This document shows, piece after piece, positions 44,110-55,059 of a stretch of 64,000 nucleotides of DNA. The first letter of the stretch is position 1. Every line of letters starts with the position of its first letter. Source of the DNA: Pyrocephalus nanus (Eukaryota; Chordata; Aves; Passeriformes; Tyrannidae); assembly GCA_038380795.1 (NCBI GenBank), contig CM076279.1, positions 1,193,001 to 1,257,000 on the forward strand, read 5' to 3'. The position numbers and the translations under genes are program-made. The notes beneath the pieces are model-generated. The model was not told the DNA's origin and ran no database searches. It saw only the letters and a program-made list of their open reading frames with translations.

Positions 44110-44585
44110 GTGAGGCACCAAACACGTCAATAAAAGGCTGCAAACAAAGGGAAAACGTCTTTTCTCCCCAACTTAATTTCATTCCCGTCACCAGCAATCC
44201 CGAGGAGCTGGAAACAAAGCCTGAGCATCCTGTGCATGGGCATGGGGAGGGGGTCGAGTCCTCCCTCAGCTGTGGGAGGGTTAATTCACATCTCGGCACC
44301 GTCACATCTATTCTGCTGGCAAATCCTTTCTTCCCTAAATTCCTGCTTGCCCGGGAAGGCAGGACAAAGTCTGAGCTGCTGCGACAACACCTGGGAACAA
44401 GTATTATTATGTGGTGTGACAACGTTTGATGAATTCCTGTGTGCCTGGGGGAAGGGACTAAGTAGGTGAATGAAGTGAGAATATTCTCCGTGACAATCAA
44501 TACCCTCGATTGAGCCGTCTCCGCAGATGTGACACTTGGATTTCACTTCCTTGGACGTACTAACTGGATTTATGTCCCCTGAAAG
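44110..44585. other. Candidate conserved non-coding element (long)
   Basis: About 470 bp of balanced, low-CpG sequence with gttaattcacatctcggcac, acaagtattattatgtggtg, tgacaatcaataccctcgat and ggacgtactaactggattta. It lacks the simple repeats that dominate neighbouring DNA, as expected for a constrained element. Confidence 0.45.
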
Positions 44586-44972
44586 CGGAAACAGCGGGGA
44601 GTGAAGTGCTGGAAGTGGCTGGCACGGTGTGGGCACGGCACTGGGGTGGGGTCACGGGATGGGCGATGGGACTGGGGTGATGGATTGGCATGACCCAGCT
44701 GGGGTGATGGAGCTGGGGTGATGTATTGGGGTGCTGGAGATTTGGGGGGCAGTGGGTTGGGGTGATGGAGCTGATGCAGTAGTCCATGCAGGAGGGTCTT
44801 TTCCAGGGTGAGGGGATGCCTGGGCCGTGTTCTGGAATTGCAGCTGGTGAATGGGGTGAGCTGAGTGCAGAGCAGGGGGATCCCCATGTCTGGGACCTGT
44901 GGGGACAGGAATCATCTGCCGTGGGATCCTGCACCCATCCTGTGACTGCCACCCTCATGGATGCCCCCAGCC

Positions 44973-45115
44973 CCCATCCCAGGATCCCTGGAACCCAGTC
45001 CCTCACCTTCCACCCCAGCCACCATCCCAGGATCCCTGGCACCCAGTCCCTCACCTTCCACCCCAGTCACCATCCCAGGATCCCTGGCACCCAGTCCCTC
45101 ACCTTTCACCCCACT
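44973..45115 (+). repeat. 48-bp tandem repeat, 3 copies
   Basis: Three near-identical units of ccatcccaggatccctggca + cccagtccctcaccttccac followed by cccagccac or a close variant. Confidence 0.9.
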
Positions 45116-45194
45116 GTCACTCCCAGCACCCTCATCCCCAGGTGCCACCTGCAGCGACTGCGGGATTCCCGTCACATCCCGGAGCTGATGCCTC

Positions 45195-45440
45195 ATCCCC
45201 AGCACGGCCATTTGTTTGTGCTGGTTTCAGCCAGACTAATGCTTTTAATGGCACATAATCATTTTTCAGGAGTCATTTGATGCTACTAATCATGGCTGTG
45301 ATGCGCCACGCCGGGATGTGTAATGACACTCTGAACAGGAAAAATGGCACTCGGATCTTCCGTTCTTCCCGCTCTAATCTATATTTTACCACATCTTTCT
45401 ACCTAATGATACTTATAACTGTTAATAAATGACTACTTAA
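45195..45440. other. Candidate conserved non-coding element
   Basis: ccatttgtttgtgctggtt, gactaatgcttttaatggca, cataatcatttttcagga, gctactaatcatggctgtga, acctaatgatacttataact and gttaataaatgactactt. Dense homeodomain/FOX-type motifs and non-repetitive sequence; among the best CNE candidates in the desert. Confidence 0.5.
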
Positions 45441-45443
45441 GCA

Positions 45444-45446
<3 letters not shown>

Positions 45447-45482
<36 letters not shown>
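45447..45482 (+). repeat. Poly-T run (36 nt)
   Basis: Uninterrupted thymine tract. On the minus strand it would be a poly-A tail, but no retroposed body is recognised beside it. Confidence 0.95.
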
Positions 45483-45483
<1 letters not shown>

Positions 45484-45648
45484 GCAGTGGGCGATGAAAT
45501 AATTCTGGATTAAAATATCGGAATGGGAAAGGGAAGTGGTGGATCAAGTGTTTCCCCGGTTGCTGGAAGGGGTTCACGTGGCGGGAAGTCTGGAGAATCT
45601 TTCTTTGCTCAGAACTTTGTAGCCTCCGGGTTAAAATAACAAGTGTTT

Positions 45649-45668
45649 AAAAAAAAAAAAAAAAAAAA
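45649..45668 (+). repeat. Poly-A run (20 nt)
   Basis: Uninterrupted adenine tract in AT-rich DNA. Confidence 0.95.
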
Positions 45669-45874
45669 GGTAAAATAAACAATTTTTTAATGAAATTCAT
45701 CTCTGCAGGAAGAGGATCCTCCTGGCCCGGTGCCCGATGTCTTCAGGATGAATTAACGCGCCGTTCCTCACACTCTAACTCCTTTCATCGCAAAATTAAA
45801 GGGAATCTGGCAATTTATTTTTTTTAAAATATTATTTTCCAAACAGGTTTCCTTCCCTGAACTGCTAAAACCCT

Positions 45875-46100
45875 GGAATCCCTTCCCTTTCCCTTTCCTT
45901 TTCCCTTTCCCTCTCCCTTTACTTCCACAAAACTCTTTTTCTGCCTTTTTTCCTCCTTTCCCTCTTTTTTTATCATTTTCCAGGTTTTTTCTCCTTTTCC
46001 TTTTTTTTCCTCATTTCTCTTTTTTTCCCTCATTTCCCTTTTTTTTCCTCCTCTTCTTTCTTCCCCTCCTTTTCCTCTTATTGCCTTCCCCCCCTTCCTA
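45875..46100 (+). repeat. Long polypyrimidine tract
   Basis: About 225 bp almost purely C and T on the plus strand (ccctttcc, ctttttttcc and similar units), with only scattered purines. Capable in principle of triplex-type structure. Confidence 0.85.
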
Positions 46101-46361
46101 GGAAGCAGCAAATCACTTTGATGGTGACAGGAGTGAGGTCCTTTCCACGGACATGGAGTCACCCTGTCCCCTCTATCCATCATCCTTAATTAATTAGAAT
46201 GTAATTACTCGTGGATTCCTCCTCCATTACTCACAGCTGCCCACGCTCAGGATAAGGATTCCCTGGGATAAGGATTCCCTGTCCCTCCCATGATTTCCTG
46301 CCCAGGGGGTTCCAAGACAAAGCCCAGGCTCAGGATGCATCCACAGGGATCTCTGCTGGCA

Positions 46362-46485
46362 CAGGTTGGACAGGGCTTGGAGCAACCTGGCCTAGTGGAA
46401 GGTGTCCCTGTCCCTGGAAGGGGGGTGGAATGAGATGGGCTTGAAGGTCCCTTCCAACTCAAACCATTCCATCATTCCATGATCA
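46362..46485 (+). mobile_element. CR1 LINE 3' end
   Basis: caggttggacagggcttgga, gcaacctggcctagtggaag, gtgtccctgtccctgga, aaggtcccttccaactcaaa and the terminal ccattccatcattccatgat match the avian CR1 tail. The GC-rich run 46,490-47,270 that follows has no recognised feature. Confidence 0.9.
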
Positions 46486-47269
46486 GTCATCTCAATCCAT
46501 CAGGGGGAGTGGATGACCCATGGGACCTCCTGGGCCACGCTCTGACCAGGATCCTGCCCCTGCCCCAGCCCTTCTCCTGCAGCTCCCACCCTGTCTCTGC
46601 CCTCAGAGCTCCTCAAGCTGGGAGGTTTTTTCCTTCTGTAAAGAAAAGACCAAAGTGCTTCTGCTCCTCTGTCCCGGTCACTGGTGCTTGAATTATCCCA
46701 TCAATCATGGAGCAGTGCCGGAGGTGGCAGGAGCCAGGCAGTGATGAGGGGGAGGTGAGGGATCCCCGCTGGTGCAGGAGCAATGGATCCAGCCTCAGCA
46801 TCCCACTGGAACAGGGAAAACCTTCCCAAAACCTCACAGGGGGCTGGGCATCCCAGCCTGGAGCTGTGCTGGCCCCGAGGCAGGACTCGGGTGCTGCATC
46901 CCTGAATCCCAGATCTTCTCCCAAAACACAAGGCTGTCACCCAGGATGGCCATCCCATAGGAAACATTTGAACCACCCTGTTTTTCTCTCCTCTTTTCCC
47001 TCCAAGGCGATTTGGCCCCACAAATATTGTCACAGGTACCTCCCCCTCCAGTAACCCCCCCTGAAGCCCCCGAGCGCACCAGGATTGTCCCTGGAGCTGG
47101 ACACCAGCAGCTGGCACAGCCCTGCTGCCTCCTGGCTGCCAGCTCAGGAATATCCCGGTGGATCAGGGGGGAACGGGGCTGTCTGGCAGTGCCTGGCTGG
47201 GCTCTCGGCCATGGAGTGGCATCCGGCGGCCTCTCCATCTGCTCCGCGCTGGAAACATGTGGGGACAAA

Positions 47270-48880
47270 GCGAGTGTCACTTGTGCTAATTCTCCAAGAC
47301 GGTGGCAACCGGTTTATTGTCCTCTGGAGAGCTGGCACGTGGCCCTGTGTCCCCCTTCCCCTCCCCAAAAGTGGGTACTGCTGCCCTGGAGCATCACTGA
47401 GTGCACCCACTCCTTCCCCTGAGCCCCACGGGGATGTGGCGCTGTCCCCACTAGCTGGAAGCACCGTGGCTTCACTGGAAAACATCTTTCCTGTTGTTAA
47501 AAAGGTAGACCCAGAATATTTTCAGCTCTTTTGTCATTTTTTTGGTGCTATTTTTTAAAAAACCTCCATTTGTAGCAGGTTTCCCACCTCTGGGAAGGTG
47601 TCAGGAAGGGCCCCCAGATCTCCATGGGGATGGGGACAGGGACACGTGGGACCCCATCAGTGACTGGAGACGTGGAGGTTGGAGGGTGACAGTGACTCCA
47701 GCCCTAATAAATCATGGTGACACAGTTACAAGGGGCCACGTCACGACTCAGCAGCTGCCTAATTAAAAACGGGGATAAAACAAGGCAAGAAAATAACTTA
47801 ATTTGGGTGTCTTTGCCTTGCTCACACTGGGGCACTTCTCCCTGTGGGGAAAGGTTTGTTCCATCTTAATTAGGCTCCAGGTTTGGAGCAGAGATGGGGA
47901 CAAGCCACTGCTGTGGTGGCCTCACAGCCCAGGGACACTGTGACCCCACAGAGGGGGGCTGGTGGTCCCAGGGTTGTTTTCCCCATCCCTTCTTCTCTTC
48001 TTTTTAATCACAGCTTCACACAGGGCACAGGGCTTGGGGACATCATGACACAGAATTTGGGGGTGTTGTGGCACAAGGATGTCACAGCCCAGGGCTCAGG
48101 GACCTGGTGGCACAGGAAAGGCTTGGGCAAAGGCTCTCCCCCTGCCCATCCCGTGCCCCCCTTGTCCCACAGTTTGTCCCTCACCCCTGTGCCCTGTGGG
48201 ACCATAGACACCTTCCAGGTGGGGGTCCTGGGGCCTGTCACCCCCCCAGAGCCGGTGGCTGAGGTGCCCTGTCCGGCCCCACACTGGGAAGGAATTGGAT
48301 TAAAATGCAGATTCCTGCCCAGCTTTGACTTGTTCTACAAATTCCCAGTGATAGAGGAAAAATTTCCATAATGGGCCTCTGGGGAATGGCTGGAAAAGGA
48401 GCCCAAACAAACCTTATCAGCCCATTCTGCCACAATTATCTCCTGCTTTTCTTCTCCCAAGGAAAATTAAACCATCAGTGGGATCTGGGAGCTGGAGGGA
48501 GCCCCTGGTGCCACCCCCTGCATCTCCCTGTGTCCCTCCAGCACATTTTCCTCATTGCCCTGGGAAGTGGAGGGTAAAGCCACCCAAACTCCCTCAAAAG
48601 GAAACGTGGGATCTGTCTCTGGAGGAGCAGAGAAGGGAGACGGGAAGCGACGGCCTCTGTGCAGCGAGGAGAGCACAAACCCTTTGATGTGGCACTGTGG
48701 GAAGGGAATGAAAGGCTCCTGCTTTATTCCAGGGAGAGAATCCAGCCCTGCCCTTCTGATCCCCATTTTGGGACGAAAGCTTTGGGGCAGCTTTGGAGAG
48801 GAGAATTCCAGGGATGTGGGCGCAGCCCCTCACTGCCTCTGCCCACGGATGGGGCACTCCTGGCGTGTCCCCAGCTGTCC
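47270..48880. other. No gene; patches of AT-rich DNA
   Basis: Short AT-rich patches (47,700-47,880 with taataaatcatgg and aacttaatttgggtg; 48,290-48,480) alternate with GC-rich DNA. No coding exon or RNA gene recognised. Confidence 0.4.
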
Positions 48881-48885
48881 CTGCA

Positions 48886-49255
48886 GCTCCTGGCAGGATC
48901 CTGCAGCTCCCAGCACCTCATGGCTCATCCCAGCATCTCCCAGCATCTCCTGGCATGACACAGCATTTCCCAACATCTCCCAGCATTTGCTGGCATATCC
49001 CAGCATCTTGGCATATCCCAGCATTCTGGCACATCCCAGGATTTCCCAGCGTCTCCTGACACCTTCCAGAATCTCCTGGCACATCACAGAGTCTCCTGGT
49101 ATAACCTGGCATGTCCCAGCATGTCCCAGCATGTCCCAACATGTCCCATCATCTCCTGGCACATGCCAGGATTTCCCATTATCTCCTCCTGGCTTCTCCC
49201 AGCACCTTCTGGCATGTCCCAGCATCTTCCAGCATTTCCCATCATGTTCCAGGGG
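48886..49255 (+). repeat. Minisatellite (cagcatctcctggcatatcc-type)
   Basis: About 370 bp of variable 10-20 bp units alternating 'cccagcat', 'ctcctggca' and 'atgtcccaa'. Both strands show long repetitive frames (for example Cys-Trp-Asp-Met-Leu-Gly strings), which are by-products of the repeat. Confidence 0.9.
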
Positions 49256-49752
49256 TACCAGGACAGTTCCCACTGCCCAGTCAGGCCCCAGGGCTCCCCC
49301 AGGGCTCCCTTTACAGCAGTTCAGTTTTGGGGTGCTGGGAATGAATGCTCCCAACCAGCAGCTCCGGAAAACCTCCAGGAATTGTCCTCAGACTTGGATA
49401 ATTTTGGGTTGGTTTGGAGCAGAGATTTTTCCGTGCAGATCATTCCCTAATTAAACCACATCCCCAGTGGCTCCAGGACAGCTGGGAATGCCGGGAAGGC
49501 GACAGCTCCCTGAGGAGTGTGGGATGTCCCCTGCCAGCCCCGCCCTGCCCCAATGCCAAGCCTGGAGCTGGTCCAGGCTCTGTGATGGAAAACCAGGATC
49601 CAGCAGCCGTGACCGTGCGAGGAGGAGTCAGGGATGAAGCAGAGCCAGCCCTGAGCCCTCCCCCCAGCTGGAAAATCCCCTCTGGTTTCCATCCTTAACA
49701 GGGAACATCACTGGCTGCTCCAGGTGGGCAACATGGAGCCACCCTGGAAATT

Positions 49753-49817
49753 AAACATCCACACAACATCATCTTCCCACCACTCCGTGGTGGGAAGATG
49801 ATGTTGTGTGGATGTTT
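49753..49817. repeat. Perfect inverted repeat: 31-bp arms, 3-nt loop
   Basis: The left arm 49753-49783 (starts aaacatccacacaacatcat) is the exact reverse complement of the right arm 49787-49817. Only tcc (49784-49786) separates them. Confidence 0.98.
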
Positions 49818-49834
49818 TATTTCAACAAATTTTC

Positions 49835-49858
49835 TTTAAATTAAATGTTTAATTTAAA
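49835..49858. repeat. AT-rich palindrome: 11-bp arms, 2-nt centre
   Basis: tttaaattaaa and tttaatttaaa are exact reverse complements separated by tg. It starts 18 bp after the 31-bp hairpin. Confidence 0.95.
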
Positions 49859-50039
49859 TGGCATGTTCACCTGGAAGCTGGGTGATGGGAAGGCAGCCAG
49901 GAATGGGCAGGATGCAGGCTCAGGAGGGCAGGGACAGGGGGTCAGGTGAGGGACAGCACATCCCCGGGCTGCACAGAGCATCATCCGCAGCCACCGGCTC
50001 GGAGACGGGCACAGGGAAGGAAGGGGCTGCACGGGGAGG

Positions 50040-50215
50040 AGTATTTTTAGCTTTCTCATTAACTGAGTCCTTTCAAATTAGCCTTCTATTAACCTCAAAG
50101 AGGAATGAAAGCGCTGGAAAGCAAGAGAGTGGGATTTTTTTTTTTTTTCCCCCCCTCTTCCCTTTCAGGGCTTAAGGCTCCTGCGGAATATCAAGGTTTT
50201 GCTGATTAACGTCAC
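50040..50215. other. AT-rich island, candidate non-coding element
   Basis: tagctttctcattaactgag, aaattagccttctattaacc and gctgattaacgtcacatctg surround a short T/C run (50,138-50,160). Possible enhancer-type sequence. Confidence 0.35.
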
Positions 50216-50579
50216 ATCTGCCTTGAAGCTCCAGGGAAGGGAAGTTGTGTCATGGGGAAACTGTGGGGAGAGCTGGGCCAGTGTCAGCAGGGACGAGGCA
50301 ATGCCTGCTCCATGGAGGACCCTCCAGGTATCGGCCACTGACACATTAAATAGTGGAAACCAAATGCAGTGAGGGCTGGAATCTGCCCAGGTATTTCCCT
50401 GTTGGCCCTCCTGGCTCTCTCCATCCCCTTACTGGGATTTTCCCCGCAGCCTGTGCTGCTGCCCCTGGGTTTTGGGGTTGCACGTGGCTGGCTTGGGGTT
50501 GAACTGCCCTGTCTGGGCACTGCCAGGCAACCAGGGGAGATGGTTTTACACCCCTCTGGCTCCATTTTTGGTGCCCTCC

Positions 50580-50705
50580 AGGATGTTCCTGGATGGAGAT
50601 GGGAGGAGGGAGATGGAGGGATGGAGATGAAGAGATGGAGATGGAAGGGGGATGAAGATGTAGGTGAGGATGGAGAGAGGAAGGAAACAGAGGAGGGATG
50701 GAGCA
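50580..50705 (+). repeat. GATGGA-type simple repeat
   Basis: Purine-rich repeats of ggatggagat and gagatggagg dominate this stretch. Confidence 0.85.
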
Positions 50706-50999
50706 GAGCCCAGGGCAGGATCACCACCATGTGCAGCCTCTGCTGTTCCTCTTCACCCTGCCATGCGTGGAGCTGCTCCAAGCCCAAGGGACCATCCCCA
50801 GCCCCAAGACCACCTACAGGGCCAGAGCAGAGACCCAAGGCACAGGGATGCTCCAGCTCCTTCCCAGCCCCATGGGATCCCCAAAATCCTCCCCATCCCT
50901 GGCACTCCAGGACCCAACGCTTCCCTGAGCCGCCTCTGAACGGCCACACGGCCGCGATTGCAGCTCCCTGCACACACACCCAGCGCTGATTTCCATTAA

Positions 51000-51900
51000 G
51001 TGGAAAGCAGAAATAACGGGAACATCAAAGGGAAATTGGAAAGACAGAAGGAAAAAAACAAAAAAAAAAAACACATGGGGGAGATGGAGGAGAAGAAAGG
51101 GAAGAAGCTGCTCCGCGCCGGCGCCCGTCCTGCAAATTGGAAGAGCTGCTCGGAGGTGTCCACAGGCGACCTGCCAAATCAATTGATTTCATCTGTGGGC
51201 AGAGAGGCCTTTTTTTATTTCACACCAATTTTCACGGGCAGTGTCGGATAAAAATGGCAGAGACATCGGGAAGGGAGAGCAGGGGGGGAGGGGGGGGGGC
51301 TGTCTGGTGACAAAAAGAGATTGAGGGAGGCAAAAGCTGCTGCCAGGACGTGCCTGGGGATGGAGTCCCTCTGTCCCCCGCTGTCCCCTGCTGCCCACTG
51401 CATCTCCAGTCCTCCACCACTCCCCCCTGGGGACCCAGCACTGGGCATTCAAGTCCCCTTCCCCACCTGGGACACGGGAATGAGGGCAAATCCCCAAATC
51501 CCAGTGGTTTTCCCGGGTGCTCCACTCTCTCCTGCAAGCAGCCAGAGACTCAGGCAGAGAAAAATACCCGCTGACATCAAGGTTATGTAGTCCTGGGCTG
51601 ACAAGATGGATTATCTCCTGCAATCCATCATTTCCCTGGCTCCCTATTGCAGTTTTCCTTTTGCTCTTTTTCTTCCCCCCTTTTTCTTTCCTCTCCTTTT
51701 TTTTTTTTTTTTTTTTTTTTTTATGAGCAGAAAACGTTTTTAGCAACCATAATAGCCACTGCGAGCGGCTGGAGGCAGGAACGGGAATCCATCATTTATT
51801 TGGCTGGGTCGGATAATAAGTAAGCTCAGACCTAAATCCCATGACCTTGAGAATTAAATAATAACAATAATAACACTAATGAAAGCCCACGTAACTTCCC
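51000..51900. other. Mixed AT-rich desert sequence
   Basis: AT-rich patches at 51,160-51,250 and 51,730-51,895 (cataatagccactgcgagcg, ggataataagtaagctc, taataacaataataacacta) flank GC-rich DNA and a T run at 51,697-51,722. No gene; possible regulatory elements. Confidence 0.3.
51697..51722 (+). repeat. Poly-T run (26 nt)
   Basis: Homopolymer at the end of a pyrimidine-rich stretch beginning near 51,655. Confidence 0.9.
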
Positions 51901-53090
51901 ACTCACAGCAGCCCCTCTCCCGCCTTGGCAGGTGGAAAAGGGCTGGGCTTTTTTTTTTTTTTTTTTCCAGCAATGAGGGTTGTGAGAGCTCCCATGGAAA
52001 CGCCGTGGATGAAGGGCTGGGGGGTTTGTCCTCCCTCCCTCCCTCTCCCTGGCCTTCCCCAGCCCCCCTGGCGGCTTGGTGGCACTGCAGAGGGGTTCTC
52101 TGGGCTGTGGGGACTAGGGGGGTGAGACGTTTCCCTCTGGAAGTGTTTCATTTTGGCATCTCCCAAGGAATATTTCCCAACTCCTTGTCACATGCTGGCA
52201 TTTTGCTTTGAAAGCCAACATCTCCAACCTGTGACAAACCCCTGGGGACTGGGAGTCAAAACATTCCCCCTGCCTTCATATCCTTCTCTCCTGATGCTGC
52301 TGCAGCAGGAATTCCCCCTTTCCTCCCCTCTCCCCATGGATTCAGATCCCAGGATGATGCTGGGCTGGGGCAGATCCCCAGCAGCTGAACTTGCTGATCC
52401 TTATGGATCCCTTCCCACTGGAGCTGTTCCACAATCTCATGGCACACTCAGGGCACGGTGAGGCCAGAACCAGCCCAGCAGTGCAGAAAACAGAGGGGAA
52501 AGTCAATTTATCACCTAAATATGGGAATAATCCTGTTAGTGTGACTCTGTGCCAGCAGCTCTGATGGAGTGCAGGAGTGGCAGGGATTGGTGGCACTGGG
52601 CATCCCCGGTGTGGCAGGGGTGGCACATCCCCCTGACCATGCTGGTGACAGACAGAGTGAGCAGATGGAAAGGTGAGGACAATTCCCATTCCTCCCACAC
52701 TGCCCAGAGCCCAGCCCTGTGCAGGAACCCTCTGGAGGGGCTGGAATTGGGACAGGAGGATGAATGTCACAAGGGTGACATGGTGACAGTGGCTAACGGG
52801 GACTGGGCCCTGGTGAGACACAAATGAGCTTCAGGGAACCTTTGCAGAGGAAAATGTAAATTTTGGGGAGGCAGGAGTTTTCCTTTCGCCCGGGAGCAAC
52901 ACCAGCAGTCAGCAGTGATGGAACATAGACTCTCTCAAGGGGTTTATTCCATCTGGTGGGAAGGAGATCTCCAGGGGCTGAACCCTGAGGGAGTTCAGGG
53001 TGTCACATCAGCCCCGTGTCCCCCCAGGGCTGGCTGGGGACCCTCAGCTGCTGCCAGGGATGGCTGGACCAGCCTCTGTTCCCCGCAGCT
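51901..53090. other. No recognised feature
   Basis: GC-moderate DNA with a T run at 51,949-51,966. No coding exon, RNA gene or repeat family was identified on either strand. Confidence 0.4.
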
Positions 53091-53539
53091 CCTCCCGCCA
53101 CTGAAGCCATTAAAACTCTAACAAATGTGCTAAATTAAATAGTGCTTTTGCACACATTAAATCAGGCTCTGCACAGTCAGAGCCCCACGATGGATGTGCC
53201 TGGGCTGCAGCCTCGGGGACTCTGGGGGCTGGGAGGAGGATGTGCACCCCCACTTTGGGGCCGAGTACCCCCAGTTTGGGGCTCAGCATCCCCTCATGCT
53301 CAGAGAGGGGTGCAGAGCCCTGAACTGGAGTCCCAGGGCAGTCCTTGAGGTGTTCCCCCAGATCCAGGGGCTCTGCTCCCCAGTGCAGAGCACTGGGGGC
53401 TTTTGGCACGTGGGAAGCAGAGCACTTTGCTGTGGGTTTTGGGGTGCTGGGGTGTTCTCCCACCCCAAGGCAGCCATTCCAAGCCTTTTCCTGCAGGGCC
53501 CAGGGCTCTGTCCATCCCCAGAGCCAGTGCAGCCCCCGG

Positions 53540-54030
53540 GAGGGATCCCCATTAATAATTCACAGCCTCTAAGTGTTGTCAGTCGGTCGGGGGGTTGCAA
53601 TTACCACCGAGCCCGGGGCTGGAGGCATCACCTCGCTCGGCTGAGCTGGTGGAGCCCCGGAGTCACCCCGGCTCACGGAGCGGGGCCGGGAGCTCACGAG
53701 CCCTCCTCTGTGGGGACCTGGGCTTAATTAATCTTCTGTCGAGCAGAGAAGTGGGAATGGTCCCGGAGGAAGCCGGGGAGATGATTGTGCTGGAGTGAGA
53801 CAAAAGAGAACAGTTAGACTGTGACAGCTGATATTAAAATGACTACAACTCACTTCACCCCCTAGTCAATGCATTATATTCCTTATAAATAATGGGATAC
53901 TCCAGGTTAACTGTCTGTTGCTGCATTCCAATTGTTGATATTTAATTAGCTCTAAAATTAAAGTGTTCTTTTATTGCCCTGTCGTTAGAACTGCCTTATT
54001 TCTAATTGATTGATATTAAAGTGCCTCCTC
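53540..54030. other. Candidate conserved non-coding element (strongest)
   Basis: After an AT patch at 53,545-53,570, positions 53,790-54,030 form about 240 bp of non-repetitive AT-rich sequence. It holds gacagctgatattaaaatga, atgcattatattccttataa, ccaattgttgatatttaatt and tctaattgattgatattaaa. Multiple TAAT and ATTGAT (HOX/PBX-like) cores, flanked by GC-rich DNA. Confidence 0.5.
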
Positions 54031-54589
54031 GCCATCCTGGCTCCCGGGGGCGTGGGGCCAGCGTGGGTTTGGTGACAAGGTGTGACACCAGGAGCTGTGA
54101 CAGGAGCAGAGCCCTGGGAGGCATCCACAGGGTGTGGGGCTCTGCACTGGTCCTGGTCCCCAGGAGGGGTGGGAGGATGCTGTTTCCCCAGTCCCTTCCC
54201 CACTGCATCTGCAGGGATCTGGGGACATTCCCAGTGCTGGATCCTGCCTCTGCAGATCCCAGTCCTCACTGGGGTCACCCCAAATCAATGAGCATCCCTT
54301 TGCCCTGGCTGTTGGTATGAATGCATCCTGAGGACAGGCAGAGGGCTCAGGGTCCCCCACACCTCACCTTCATTTCCTTCACTGAAAATCACCCCAGAAA
54401 GTTAATCCTGGAGTGATCCAAGGAGGAATTAGGCATCAGAGCTGGAGCCTGTGCTGCTGGGCACCACAGAGCCCGTGTGCCAGAGCAGGAGCTGCTACCT
54501 ACATCTCCACAATGAGAGGAATTATGACCCTTCTGATCATCCTGAGATGAAATTTCAGAGCCCGAGGTGGGCACCAGGCGCTGTTACAA

Positions 54590-55050
54590 AAACCCACCAG
54601 CTTGCTCCGAGCTTAAACAGCTCTTTAAAACCCTGATGCATAATTTAACTGGAGCAATTTAAAGCAGGGATGTGGGAAACCCTCATCCCCAAGCTGAGGG
54701 GGGGATGGTTGCTGCTCCCCAGCATCCCGAGCCTCCCTCTGGAGCAGGGACCTGCCTGTTGCTCCAGCACATCCATCACGGCAGTGGGAGGTGAGGCTTT
54801 TGGCAGGGCCATGCTCCAAACCAAAGGAAAAACCAGCGGAGTATCGACTGCTGGTGCCACCGGTCCCGCTCCAGCCTCATCCCGGCGCGGGGACGGCGGG
54901 ATGCGGAATTTCGCGGTGCCTCTTTCATGTCAGAGCATCGGCAAAGCGCTTGGGAGAGTTAATAATAGAATAGCAGCGGATTAAACAATGAATAATGGAG
55001 GAGGGTAATAGAAAGAATAAATAATATATTTACAGACTCGCAGTCCTGCT
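54590..55050. other. AT-rich islands, candidate non-coding elements
   Basis: Two patches: 54,620-54,670 (ctgatgcataatttaactgg) and 54,950-55,045 (gttaataatagaatagcagc, ggattaaacaatgaataatg, aataaataatatatttacag). The DNA between is ordinary. Confidence 0.35.
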
Positions 55051-55059
55051 CCCCGGGAT

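Noticed and set aside
45447..45482. Processed pseudogene or SINE ending at the poly-T run
   Set aside because: No retroposed body, target-site duplication or RNA-gene-like promoter boxes are visible on either side.
48830..49354. Cys/Trp/Gly-rich frame in the 49-kb minisatellite
   Set aside because: The pattern comes from translating a 10-20 bp tandem repeat; every frame looks equally repetitive.
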